Notes under the pieces: model-generated | Database searches by the model: none | What the model saw: the letters and a program-made list of their open reading frames with translations, nothing else | What the model was told of the DNA's origin: nothing | Made by a program: the position numbers and the translations under genes | In this document: positions 52,353 to 60,126 of the stretch, one piece after another | Layout of the letters: each line of letters opens with the position of its first letter | Numbering within the stretch: the first letter of the stretch is position 1 | Source of the DNA: GCA-2683135 sp964507445 | GTDB taxonomy: Bacteria; Planctomycetota; GCA-002687715 | Direction of reading: 5' to 3' | Length of the DNA stretch: 64,000 bases | NCBI GenBank assembly: GCA_964507445.1 | Contig: CAZDQF010000014.1 | Coordinates: forward strand, 62,001-126,000

Positions 52353-55300
52353 CTCACCGCGGGAGGATGGTGGGGTTGTCCGTCCTGGTGGTCGCCGCCG
52401 CCGTGGTCACGGGTTGGCCCGGCCTTTACAACGACTTCATCAACTTCGACGACCCGGACGTGGTCATCAACAATCCCAGGTTGCAGCAGCCTGGGGTGCT
52501 GGACGTCGTCGGCGTGTTCACCGAGATCCGGGACCATGCCTATCTCCCGCTCTACTACCTGGCCTTGATGCCGGAGGCCTCGGGGCCCGGCACCGACCCT
52601 GCGGCGTTCCACCTGGCCTCGCTCATCTGGCATGGGTTGTGTGGGGTGCTGGTGCTGGTCTTCGTGCAGCGCCTGACGGGACGCGTGTTCCTCGGCGCCG
52701 CCACGGCGCTCATCTACGTCTGTCATCCGGTGGCGGTGGAGTCCGTGGCCTGGGTCTCCGGTCGGAAGGACCAGGTCAGCCTGGCGTTGTTGTTGCTCGG
52801 ACTCATCTCCTGGACCTCCTGGCTGAGGCACGGTGGCCGGGGGCGCCTGGCAGGCGCCGCCACGTGGATGTTCCTGGCGTGCTTCGCCAAGGGCTCCGTC
52901 GTGGTGTTCCCAGCGTTGGCTGCGTTGATCTGGTTGTTCGAGCGCGGTCGTCCGGACGCCCGGCCCGCCCGTCCGGTGATCCCGGCCCTGGCTCTGTTGA
53001 CAGCCCTGGCGGCGGTGCCCATGGCGGTCCACCTCTGGGTCGCCAGCGAAGAGGGGACCGCCGGATTGGGTGCGACCCACTCCGCGTCGCAAGGGCCTGG
53101 CCTCTTCCTGCAGGCCCTCTCCCGGTACGGGGCCCATCTGCTGGTGCCTCTGCGCCTCTCCGTCCACTACCATCTGGACCCGGCGGCCCCCCTGGGCTTC
53201 GATCACCTCGTCGGCGCCGTGATGCTGGTCGTGATGGTGGCGGCGCTGGCCCTCAGCCTGCGCTCCCGCGGCGGCGTGGTGGCGTTCGCCCTGGCGTGGG
53301 TCCTGGTTTCCCTCGGCCCGTTCAACAACGTGTTCCCGCGCACGTCCGTGCCCATGGCGGACCGCTATCTCGCGGTGGCCCTGCCGGCTTTCGCCGTGAT
53401 GTCCGCCGTTCTCCTGGGCCGCCTCGGCGCTCGGGGGCGGGTGGCGACGTTGTCGTGCGTGTGCGTCGTGCTCGGGGGCCTCACCTGGGAGCGCACCGGC
53501 GAGTTTCGTGACGGAGAGACCGTGTTCCGCCGAGCCATGGAGATCGAGCCGGACGATCCCGTCCCGCCCGCCATGGTCGCGGAGGCGCTCCTGGCCCGGT
53601 CCAACAGCGGAGCGCACCGGGTGGAGGCGGTGGCGTTGATGGGCCGCTCCCTCGGGCTCGCCGAGCGCTTCGGAGATCCGGTCCGGGTCATGCGCGCCCG
53701 CTTGAGGTTCGCCGATACGCAGCTCCGATCTGGCGGCTTCGCCGAGGCGGAGGCGCAGTTTCGCAAGGCCCGCGATGACTACGGGGCGGAGCCGGACCGG
53801 TTCCGTGCCCTGGGCCTCGAGCCGTCCGTGCTGGATCACAACCTGGCGCAGAGCCTGATCGGTCGCGGCCTGGTCCAGGACGGGCAGGCCTTGTTGCGCC
53901 AGATCCTGGAGCGGGACCCGGGGCATCCGCAGAGCCGGATGAGCTTGTGGGGGTTGCAGCTCCAGCAGGGCTTCACGGACCTCGGACGTTACGGGGACGC
54001 GGAGCTCCGGGGTCGCGCTCGGGACCGGATCAACGAGTCCATCGAAGAGCTGGAGGAGCTGGCCGGGGAGCTCCGCCAGGGGAAGCATGGGCCGGTCCGT
54101 GAAGAGCTGGAGCCCGAGCTGCTGAAGCAGCTCGGTGCCGGCATCCTCCGCGCCGACTGGCGTCAGCAGAACAACCTGGACGCGCTCGGCTGTGCGGACA
54201 CCCTCATCACCCGCTATCCGGACAAGCCTCAGGGCTACAGCCTCCGTGCGTCGGTCAACGAGAAGCTGCTCGGACCGGACGGGGCTCGTGAGGTGCTGCT
54301 TGATCTCACCAAGGCGCACCTGATGGACCCGCTGGATGACCGCGTGCTGGTGCGCTTCGCGCGTCAGCTGCGCGCGGTGGGCCAGAACCGCAAGGCCCAT
54401 CGGCTCCTGGAGCGGGCCCACGAGCGCAACCCGGCGTCGGAGGGCGTGCGCCACGGACTGGCAGACCTGCTGGTCTCTCAGGGCCGCACCCACCACAACT
54501 CGGGGCGCTCCGAGGAGGCCCTCGTCGCGGCGGAGGGGGCGCGAGCCCTGATGCCCGACAACGTCGAGGTCCTGCTGCTCTTCGGCCAGGTGTCGGAGGC
54601 CCGCGGCGACTGGGACGGGGCCGCGGAGGCTTACCGCGGGATCCTGGCGCTGGACGACGCGCTCGTGGAGGCGCGCCTGGGGTTGGCTCGCTTCCATCAG
54701 GCGCGAGGCATGGGGTTGTTGTCACGCATCGACGGCCTCCTGACGGCTCATCCGCAAGCGGAGCGAGCGGAGCGTGAGCGTGAGCTGCGTCTGAACGTCC
54801 TGGCGGACTACCGTGTGGCGCTGGAGCTGGCCGCTGGAGGGTCCGATGTCCGCATCGCTCGTCGCTATCTCCGCGAGCACCGCGCCCGCAAGGGCGACCG
54901 CTCCAAGGAGCTGCGGCTGCAGGGGGAGCGTGAGCTGCAGGCGGGAGACATGGAGTTGGGGATCAACCTGCTGCGTAACGCCGTCCGTCTGGACGGGCTC
55001 GACGTGGACGCCCACTGGCTCCTGGCTACGGCGTTGCGGCGGCGCTCACAGGACGCGGTGGAAGGAGCCCGTAGATCCGACCGCACGGAGGCCCTTCAGT
55101 GTGTCGAGCGGGCCCTGAGCCTCGATCCCGAGCACCTCCCCAGCCTCTACCTGGCGAGCGATCTCTACTACGTGAAGGGGCGTTGGCCCAGGCTCCGTTC
55201 CGTCGGTCGGCGGTTCCTCGCCCTCTCCGAGGAGCGGCCTGCGCTCACCGCTGAGCGCAAGGAAGTGGAGCGACGCCTCACCCAGGCGTCGCGTCGCTGA
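52349..55300 (+). CDS. TMTC-like multi-pass membrane protein with long TPR domain, paralog 2
   Basis: From ATG 52349 (ATGA overlap with asnB) the product has 983 residues. About ten TM helices occupy ~1-390: TM1, then LYNDFINFDDPDVVINNPRL (acidic pair after TM1), YLPLYYLALMPE, CHPVAVESVAWVSGRKDQVS and ACFAKGSVVVFPALAALIWLF, as in TMTC/DUF1736 proteins. Residues ~400-983 are TPR-type repeats (AEAEAQFRKARDDY; RDWDGAAEAYRGILALDDALVEARLGLARFHQ-like units). It is paralogous to 9863-12208, with a longer TPR part. A GT-C-type sugar transfer role is inferred from the family only. Confidence 0.85.
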   Translation: MTHRGRMVGLSVLVVAAAVVTGWPGLYNDFINFDDPDVVINNPRLQQPGVLDVVGVFTEIRDHAYLPLYYLALMPEASGPGTDPAAFHLASLIWHGLCGVLVLVFVQRLTGRVFLGAATALIYVCHPVAVESVAWVSGRKDQVSLALLLLGLISWTSWLRHGGRGRLAGAATWMFLACFAKGSVVVFPALAALIWLFERGRPDARPARPVIPALALLTALAAVPMAVHLWVASEEGTAGLGATHSASQGPGLFLQALSRYGAHLLVPLRLSVHYHLDPAAPLGFDHLVGAVMLVVMVAALALSLRSRGGVVAFALAWVLVSLGPFNNVFPRTSVPMADRYLAVALPAFAVMSAVLLGRLGARGRVATLSCVCVVLGGLTWERTGEFRDGETVFRRAMEIEPDDPVPPAMVAEALLARSNSGAHRVEAVALMGRSLGLAERFGDPVRVMRARLRFADTQLRSGGFAEAEAQFRKARDDYGAEPDRFRALGLEPSVLDHNLAQSLIGRGLVQDGQALLRQILERDPGHPQSRMSLWGLQLQQGFTDLGRYGDAELRGRARDRINESIEELEELAGELRQGKHGPVREELEPELLKQLGAGILRADWRQQNNLDALGCADTLITRYPDKPQGYSLRASVNEKLLGPDGAREVLLDLTKAHLMDPLDDRVLVRFARQLRAVGQNRKAHRLLERAHERNPASEGVRHGLADLLVSQGRTHHNSGRSEEALVAAEGARALMPDNVEVLLLFGQVSEARGDWDGAAEAYRGILALDDALVEARLGLARFHQARGMGLLSRIDGLLTAHPQAERAERERELRLNVLADYRVALELAAGGSDVRIARRYLREHRARKGDRSKELRLQGERELQAGDMELGINLLRNAVRLDGLDVDAHWLLATALRRRSQDAVEGARRSDRTEALQCVERALSLDPEHLPSLYLASDLYYVKGRWPRLRSVGRRFLALSEERPALTAERKEVERRLTQASRR

Positions 55301-55310
55301 ACCCGGCGCC

Positions 55311-57194
55311 ATGTCCGTCGTCCTGACCGTTAGCCACGCCGGACAGGACCGCGTGTTCCGCTTCGAGACCGAGGTCATCACCCTGGGCCGTGCCCCGGAG
55401 TGCGTGATCGCCATCAACGACGCCGCCCTCTCCAGGACTCATTGCCAGTTCGAGCGGCTCGGCAACTCCCTCTATGTCCGTGATCTGAACAGCCGCAACG
55501 GCACGCTGCTGGGTGGGAAGCCCGTCAAACGATCGAGGTTGGAGCCTGGAGATGTCGTCCAGTGCGGTAACGCCACCGTCGTCTTCGATGGCGTCGAGCA
55601 CGAGGCCGGGGATGCGGGCCCGGGTCACTCCACCATGCCGATCTTCTCCCGCACCAAGGGTCGCAAGCGAGCCCTCCGCAACGCGGAGGAGGAGAACCGC
55701 AAGCTGCGACAGCTCCTGCTGATCACCCGCCAGATCGTGGAGGAGCTGGACCCGGACAAGGTGTTGTCGCGGATCATCGACACGGCCATCGACCTGGTGG
55801 CTGCGGAGCGGGGGTTCCTCCTGGTGTTCGGCGAGGAGGGATTCTCCGTCGAGGTGGCGCGCAGCTACTGGCGGAAGGATGTGACGGATCCGGAGTTCGA
55901 GATCAGTCGCCAGGTGGCGCGCCGGGTCCGTGAAGAGCGGCGGGGGATCATCGTCGAGGACGCCGGCGCAGACGAGCGCTTCCAGCAGTTCCTCTCGGTG
56001 CACGCGCTACAACTTCGGTCGATCCTGTGCGTGCCCCTGTTGCTGCGTGGTCAGGTGAAGGGGGTGCTCTACCTGGACAACCGCTTCAACCGGGCGGCGT
56101 TCCGGGAAGAGGATCGGGACCTCCTGGAGTCCTTCGCCGATCTCGCGGCCATCGCCCTGGACAACAGCGGCAGGTTCGTCGCTGAGCGGGCTCGTAAGGA
56201 CGAGTTGCAACATGAGGTGCAGCGCGGTCGTGACGAGCTCGTAGAGGTGCGGCGGGCGCTCGCCGCTCGCGACCAGGAGCACCGGCTTCGATACTCCTAC
56301 GACAGCCTGGTCGCCGAGTCACCGGCGATGAAGACCCTGCTGCAGCAGGTGGATCGGCTCATCCCGACGGACCTCACCATGGTCCTGCAGGGGGGCCCGG
56401 GGACCGGCAAGGAACGTCTCGCGCGGGTCATTCACGAAGCCGGTCCTCGATCACCACGGCCCTTCCTGGCCCTGGCGTGCGCGGCGTTGCCGGCATCCCT
56501 TGCAGAGGTGGAGCTGTTCGGCCACGCCGAGGGCGCGTACACCGGCGCGGTGGAGGCCCGGCCCGGTATCCTCGAATCCGTGGATGGGGGGACCCTCTTC
56601 CTGGAGCGCATCGGCGACCTGGACCTGGAGACCCAGGCGGTGTTCCTGCGGGTCCTGGAGACCGGAGAGTACCGCAGGGTCGGCGACACCCGGGCCCGTC
56701 GCTCCAACGTGCGGTTCATGGCGTCCACCTCGGCGCCCCTGGATGAGTTGGTCCGCGCAGGGAGGTTCCGGGAGGACCTCTATTTCCGGTTCAAGGGACT
56801 GGTGCTGGTGGTCCCGCCGCTTGCGGACAGGGTTGAGGACATCCCCTTGTTGCTGGAGCGGATGTTGCAGGAGGAGGCCCCCGGTCTCTCGTTGACCCCG
56901 CGGGCGCGCAAGGCGCTGCTGCTACGTCCCTGGCCAGGAAATCTGGTGGAGCTGCGCAACGAACTCCGTCGCCTGGCGACGCTCGGGGAGCGCATGGTGG
57001 ACGTGGAGGACCTGGGGCCCGTGGACCCCGGTGAGACCGCGACCATGCGAGAGGCGGTCTCGGAGCTGGAGCAGCGGATGATCCTGCGCGCGCTCCGTCT
57101 CAACGAAGGCAACCTGACGCGGACAGCCGAGGCTCTCGGGCTGTCCCGTCTCGGGCTGCGCAAGAAGATGGAGCGCTTCGGGATCCAGCGTTAG
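55311..57194 (+). CDS. FHA-GAF-AAA+-Fis regulator (NtrC-like) with degenerate ATPase motifs
   Basis: The 627-residue protein has an FHA domain (~3-95: LGRAPECVIAINDAALSRTHC, NSRNGTLLGG), a GAF domain (~140-285, LDPDKVLSRIIDTAIDLVAAERGFLLVF), a sigma-54-type AAA+ domain (~330-560) and a Fis-type HTH (~590-627, GNLTRTAEALGLSRLGLRKK). Walker A (GGPGTGKE, ~362) and the sigma-54 contact loop GAYTGA (~409) are kept. Walker B reads GGTLFLERI where GGTLFLDEI is normal, so the catalytic Glu is Arg. The sensor II segment reads WPGNLVELRN instead of WPGN(V)RELRN. Its stop overlaps the stop of the opposite gene by two bases. FHA suggests phosphothreonine-dependent control. Confidence 0.92.
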   Translation: MSVVLTVSHAGQDRVFRFETEVITLGRAPECVIAINDAALSRTHCQFERLGNSLYVRDLNSRNGTLLGGKPVKRSRLEPGDVVQCGNATVVFDGVEHEAGDAGPGHSTMPIFSRTKGRKRALRNAEEENRKLRQLLLITRQIVEELDPDKVLSRIIDTAIDLVAAERGFLLVFGEEGFSVEVARSYWRKDVTDPEFEISRQVARRVREERRGIIVEDAGADERFQQFLSVHALQLRSILCVPLLLRGQVKGVLYLDNRFNRAAFREEDRDLLESFADLAAIALDNSGRFVAERARKDELQHEVQRGRDELVEVRRALAARDQEHRLRYSYDSLVAESPAMKTLLQQVDRLIPTDLTMVLQGGPGTGKERLARVIHEAGPRSPRPFLALACAALPASLAEVELFGHAEGAYTGAVEARPGILESVDGGTLFLERIGDLDLETQAVFLRVLETGEYRRVGDTRARRSNVRFMASTSAPLDELVRAGRFREDLYFRFKGLVLVVPPLADRVEDIPLLLERMLQEEAPGLSLTPRARKALLLRPWPGNLVELRNELRRLATLGERMVDVEDLGPVDPGETATMREAVSELEQRMILRALRLNEGNLTRTAEALGLSRLGLRKKMERFGIQR

Positions 57195-57715
57195 CGGTCG
57201 CGACGCTTACCTTCGAACCGCCCGGGGCCGCGACGCTTACCTTCGAATCGCCCGGGGCCGCGACGCTTACCTTCGAATCGCCCGGGGCCGCGACGCTTAC
57301 CTTCGAANNNNNNNNNNNNNNNNNNNNNNNNNNNNNNNNNNNNNNNNNNNNNNNNNNNNNNNNNNNNNNNNNNNNNNNNNNNNNNNNNNNNNNNNNNNNN
57401 NNNNNNNCCGGGACCGCGACGCTTGCCTTCCGTCCGCCCGGGACCGCGACGCTTGCCTTCCGTCCGCCCGGGACCGCGACGCTTGCCTTCCGCCCGCCCG
57501 GGACGGCGACGCTTCTTCTCCTCCGCGCCCGAGCCGCGCTCTTCCATCATGGCGCGACGCTCTGCCCGATCCAGTCGACCGTCGCCGTCCTTGTCGAACT
57601 TCTTCAGGACGGCCGGGGGGATGCGCCCTTGGCGTTCCGCTCCTCGGCCCTGGGCGGCGGCCAGTCCCGTCATCACGAGGAGCGCCAACAGGACGCTCGA
57701 GGTGTGCTTGTTCAT
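57191..57715 (-). CDS. Secreted EF-hand protein with EGKRRGPGR decapeptide repeats, interrupted by assembly gap
   Basis: The start is ATG 57715 (AGGAG 7-11 bases upstream). A signal peptide (SSVLLALLVMTGLAAAQG) precedes one EF-hand-like loop, FDKDGDGRLDRAERR, whose 12-residue Asp/Asn-type calcium loop is complete. The rest is a basic repeat region of decapeptides EGKRRGPGR(F/T/A): at least three Thr/Ala-type copies near the start and four Phe-type copies at the end, with 100 Ns between. The true copy number is unknown. The Arg/Lys/Gly-rich repeats could bind acidic polymers, but that is inference. The TAA stop overlaps the TAG of the convergent regulator. Confidence 0.78.
   Translation of the reverse strand: MNKHTSSVLLALLVMTGLAAAQGRGAERQGRIPPAVLKKFDKDGDGRLDRAERRAMMEERGSGAEEKKRRRPGRAEGKRRGPGRTEGKRRGPGRTEGKRRGPXXXXXXXXXXXXXXXXXXXXXXXXXXXXXXXXXXFEGKRRGPGRFEGKRRGPGRFEGKRRGPGRFEGKRRDR
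57199..57307. repeat. 30-bp tandem repeat block, left of the gap
   Basis: About 3.6 copies of a 30-bp unit beginning CGCGACGCTTACCTTCGAA, one base variant at the 20th position (C or T). Each unit encodes ten residues of the secreted repeat protein on the minus strand. Copies are nearly identical, which explains the assembly break. Confidence 0.95.
57308..57407. other. Assembly gap of 100 Ns
   Basis: Exactly 100 unknown bases inside the tandem repeat, a conventional placeholder length. From repeat phase the real gap should be 4 + 30n bases, which 100 does not satisfy; both are 1 mod 3, so the reading frame happens to be preserved. Confidence 0.97.
57408..57504. repeat. 30-bp tandem repeat block, right of the gap
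   Basis: Three full copies from 57415 of a related unit (CGCGACGCTTGCCTTCCGTC...), differing from the left block at several positions, followed by a degenerate fourth. They encode the Thr/Ala versions of the decapeptide. Confidence 0.93.
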
Positions 57716-57957
57716 TTTCATCTCCTGGTAGCGAGTGGGGTTCAGTCCTTGAGTGCCTGTCCCAGGGGGGCGGCGCCGCCACAGAGGACGCACTCCATGA
57801 CCATGATCCCGTTCCGTTGATGGGTTCAGCGGGACTTTTTCCAGAAGTGCCAGCGGACCCGCTGTAGATAGACCGGAGTTCGGCCGAATGAACGGTTCTC
57901 CGGCCGGTCTCAGAACCTGCCCCTGACTTTCCGGCGGGCGGAGGTGAGAATCGAGAC

Positions 57958-58638
57958 ATGAGCTCTGTAGACGAGACCTGCTGGACCATCGTGGGCGACG
58001 CCGCTGGTGGTGACGTGCACGCCCGCAGCGTCTTCGCCAGGACCTACCTGGACGTCGTGCGGGCCTATCTCGGCGCGCGTTGGAGGACAGGGGAGCTGCG
58101 GGAGCGCATCGACGACGCGGTCCAGGATGTGTTCATGGATTGCTTCAGAAGCGAAGGTGCTCTCGGGCGCATCGATCGTGACCGTGGCATCGGCTTCAGG
58201 ACCTTCCTCTACGGCGTGGTTCGCATGGTGGCCCGGCGTCATGAGGAGCGTGCGGGAAAGCGAAGAGAGACGGCGCCGTCAGGGTTCGACGCCGCGGCGG
58301 TGGAGGCCGACGCGGACCCCTTGTCCCGGGTGTGGGATCGGGCCTGGGCCCAGACCATCCTCAAGCGCGCAGGGGCCCGGCAGAAGATGTGGGCGGAGAG
58401 CGACGGGGCCGCCGGTCGTCGCCGGATCGAGCTCCTGGAGCTGCGCTTCAGGGACGGCTTGCCGATCCGCAAGATCGCGGAGAGTTGGAAGATGGACCCC
58501 GCTGTCTTGCACTCCGAGTTCCGCAGGGCGCGTGAGGAGTTCAAGCGCGCGCTGCGAGAGGAGGTGGCGTTTCACAACCCCGACGCGCCCAAGGCGGTGG
58601 AGAGAGAGTGCGAACGCCTGCTGGCGTCTCTCGGCTGA
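57958..58638 (+). CDS. ECF-type RNA polymerase sigma factor
   Basis: The 226-residue protein has a sigma-2 region (~25-100: VFARTYLDVVRAYLGARWR, ERIDDAVQDVFMDCF, GFRTFLYGVVRMVARRHEE) and a sigma-4 region (~155-200: RIELLELRFRDGLPIRKIAESWKMDPAVLHSEFRRAREEF). Between them lies a linker with no sigma-3. No anti-sigma factor gene is adjacent. The 242-base upstream spacer, shared with the divergent EF-hand protein, shows no clear -35/-10. It converges on the duplicated-domain gene with a 23-base gap. Confidence 0.88.
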   Translation: MSSVDETCWTIVGDAAGGDVHARSVFARTYLDVVRAYLGARWRTGELRERIDDAVQDVFMDCFRSEGALGRIDRDRGIGFRTFLYGVVRMVARRHEERAGKRRETAPSGFDAAAVEADADPLSRVWDRAWAQTILKRAGARQKMWAESDGAAGRRRIELLELRFRDGLPIRKIAESWKMDPAVLHSEFRRAREEFKRALREEVAFHNPDAPKAVERECERLLASLG

Positions 58639-58661
58639 CGTACCGCTGCCGCGGCACCTCC

Positions 58662-59807
58662 TCAGTTGCGCTCGGTGTCAGCCACGGCCTTCAGCAGGCC
58701 GGTCAGGACGTCACCGAAGCGAGCCCGGCCCGCCGCCAGCTGCCATTGACGTACGAATGGTCCGATCCCCGTGACCTTGGTCCGGTTCTTCGGGGAGGAC
58801 TCCCAGCCCTTTCGCTCGAAGCGGCTGCTGATGCGGTGGGTGATACGTCCGGCGTCGTTCATGGCGACATCGTGGACGGTGTAGGCGCTGAAGGACGGGT
58901 GGAAGGCCACGCAGCGGGCGCGGATTGAGCCGTCGACGGGCGCCGCCCATTCGATCAGGTGAGACAACAGCCGCGACTTGCGGTCGTAGGCCAGGAGGGT
59001 CCGCCGCTCCCTGACCATGACGACATCGTGGGTCTCTGCGGTGGGAGAGGGCCGCAGGCGACGGGTGTCGAAGGGCAGCGCGGGCCCTGCTCGTTGGAGC
59101 GTCCTGAACGGGACCGCCTCTGCCCACTGGGGCTTGTAGGGTTCGCGGCCGAAGGTGCTGCGATCACGGTCGTCATGGGTGGGTCCCGGCGTGATGCGCA
59201 GCAGCTTGAGGGCGTGGAAGAGCAGGCCGTCCCGGACCCACGCGGCGCGGTCGTTGGTCGCGACGGCCCTGAACGGTCCTGAGCCGGTGATCATGACGCC
59301 GCGAGAGTTGGCGTGGAAGATCGAGCGCAGGAACGAGCGGGTCCGTTCGTGGCGTGGCTCTCCGTGTTCACCGCGGCTGAAGTCGGTCACCGTGAACCCC
59401 GTGAAGGACGGGTGGTAGCGGACCCAGCGCCGCAGGCTCGTGGTCTTGCCTTCGCGCCGGTACTCGGCGATCGCGGCGAGCCGCGCCGTGCCCCGGTCGT
59501 AGATGAACAGGGTCTCCTGCCGACGGGCCTGCACCACCGCGTAGCGCGCGCGGAAGGCGCTGAGATCGGGGCCCAGGGGCTTCAGTGGGCTGCCGCCGAA
59601 GGGGTAGGTGGGGCGGAGACGTTCAACGGTGTTGAAACGGGTGCGTCCCATCCACTCAGGCCTGTAGGGGTCGTCGCGGTCCTGGAAGCTCTCCAGCTTC
59701 TTGCGCTCGCGGTGCGTCATCCGGTCCTGGGGCGAGCGTTGCTGGGCCACCCCCAGGCTGACCAGGAGCAGGAAGCTGACGATCAGGGGCCGGGCTCTGG
59801 TAGTCAT
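58662..59807 (-). CDS. Exported protein with tandem duplicated domain of unknown function
   Basis: The start is ATG 59807, giving 381 residues and a signal peptide (RPLIVSFLLLVSLGVAQQ). The mature chain is two diverged copies of a ~175-residue domain. Shared landmarks in order: DPYRPEWMGRTRFNTVERL / EPYKPQWAEAVPFRTLQRA, PFG/PFD, an LFIYDRGTARL / LLAYDRKSRLL beta hairpin, YHPSFTGFTV / FHPSFSAYTV, and ITGSGPF / VTGIGPF. I recognise no family and see no catalytic motif. It is isolated between the sigma factor and the FHA gene. Confidence 0.8.
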   Translation of the reverse strand: MTTRARPLIVSFLLLVSLGVAQQRSPQDRMTHRERKKLESFQDRDDPYRPEWMGRTRFNTVERLRPTYPFGGSPLKPLGPDLSAFRARYAVVQARRQETLFIYDRGTARLAAIAEYRREGKTTSLRRWVRYHPSFTGFTVTDFSRGEHGEPRHERTRSFLRSIFHANSRGVMITGSGPFRAVATNDRAAWVRDGLLFHALKLLRITPGPTHDDRDRSTFGREPYKPQWAEAVPFRTLQRAGPALPFDTRRLRPSPTAETHDVVMVRERRTLLAYDRKSRLLSHLIEWAAPVDGSIRARCVAFHPSFSAYTVHDVAMNDAGRITHRISSRFERKGWESSPKNRTKVTGIGPFVRQWQLAAGRARFGDVLTGLLKAVADTERN

Positions 59808-60126
59808 GATCGGGCGGTCTCGATGGAGGCCATGGTAGGAGTATCGGTCACGCAAGGGTGCACGGGATCGGGACGGTTGAGGATGGGCTGGGTATCAAGA
59901 GGCGGTAACCAAGTAACCACGAGGTGCTGGGGATTTTACATCGAGCCCCGTCGAGCCTCCCCATCCCCGAGTCTAAGTGTAAGGAGCAGGGCAGCTTGTG
60001 CGACTGGTCCCGCCAAGTCCTCGTCGGTATGATGCTTGCTGTCAGGGGAATGGAACGCCGGGGAGCCCTTGTTCGACCGCGAGCCCATGCCTGATCCCTT
60101 CCCCGGTCAGCAAGGACGGTCCATTC
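59808..60126. promoter_or_regulatory. Divergent intergenic region before the FHA/TPR gene
   Basis: This 319-base spacer holds no convincing gene. It contains a direct repeat GTAACCA (59905-59911 and 59913-59919), an AT-rich patch around 59931-59941, and a weak promoter candidate TGGTCC (60005-60010), 17 bases, TATGAT (60028-60033) facing the FHA gene. An open frame extending the FHA gene upstream to 59998 lacks coding character. Confidence 0.35.

Noticed and set aside
57199..57504. 30-bp repeats as a possible CRISPR array
   Set aside because: Units are contiguous with no spacers and encode an in-frame decapeptide repeat.
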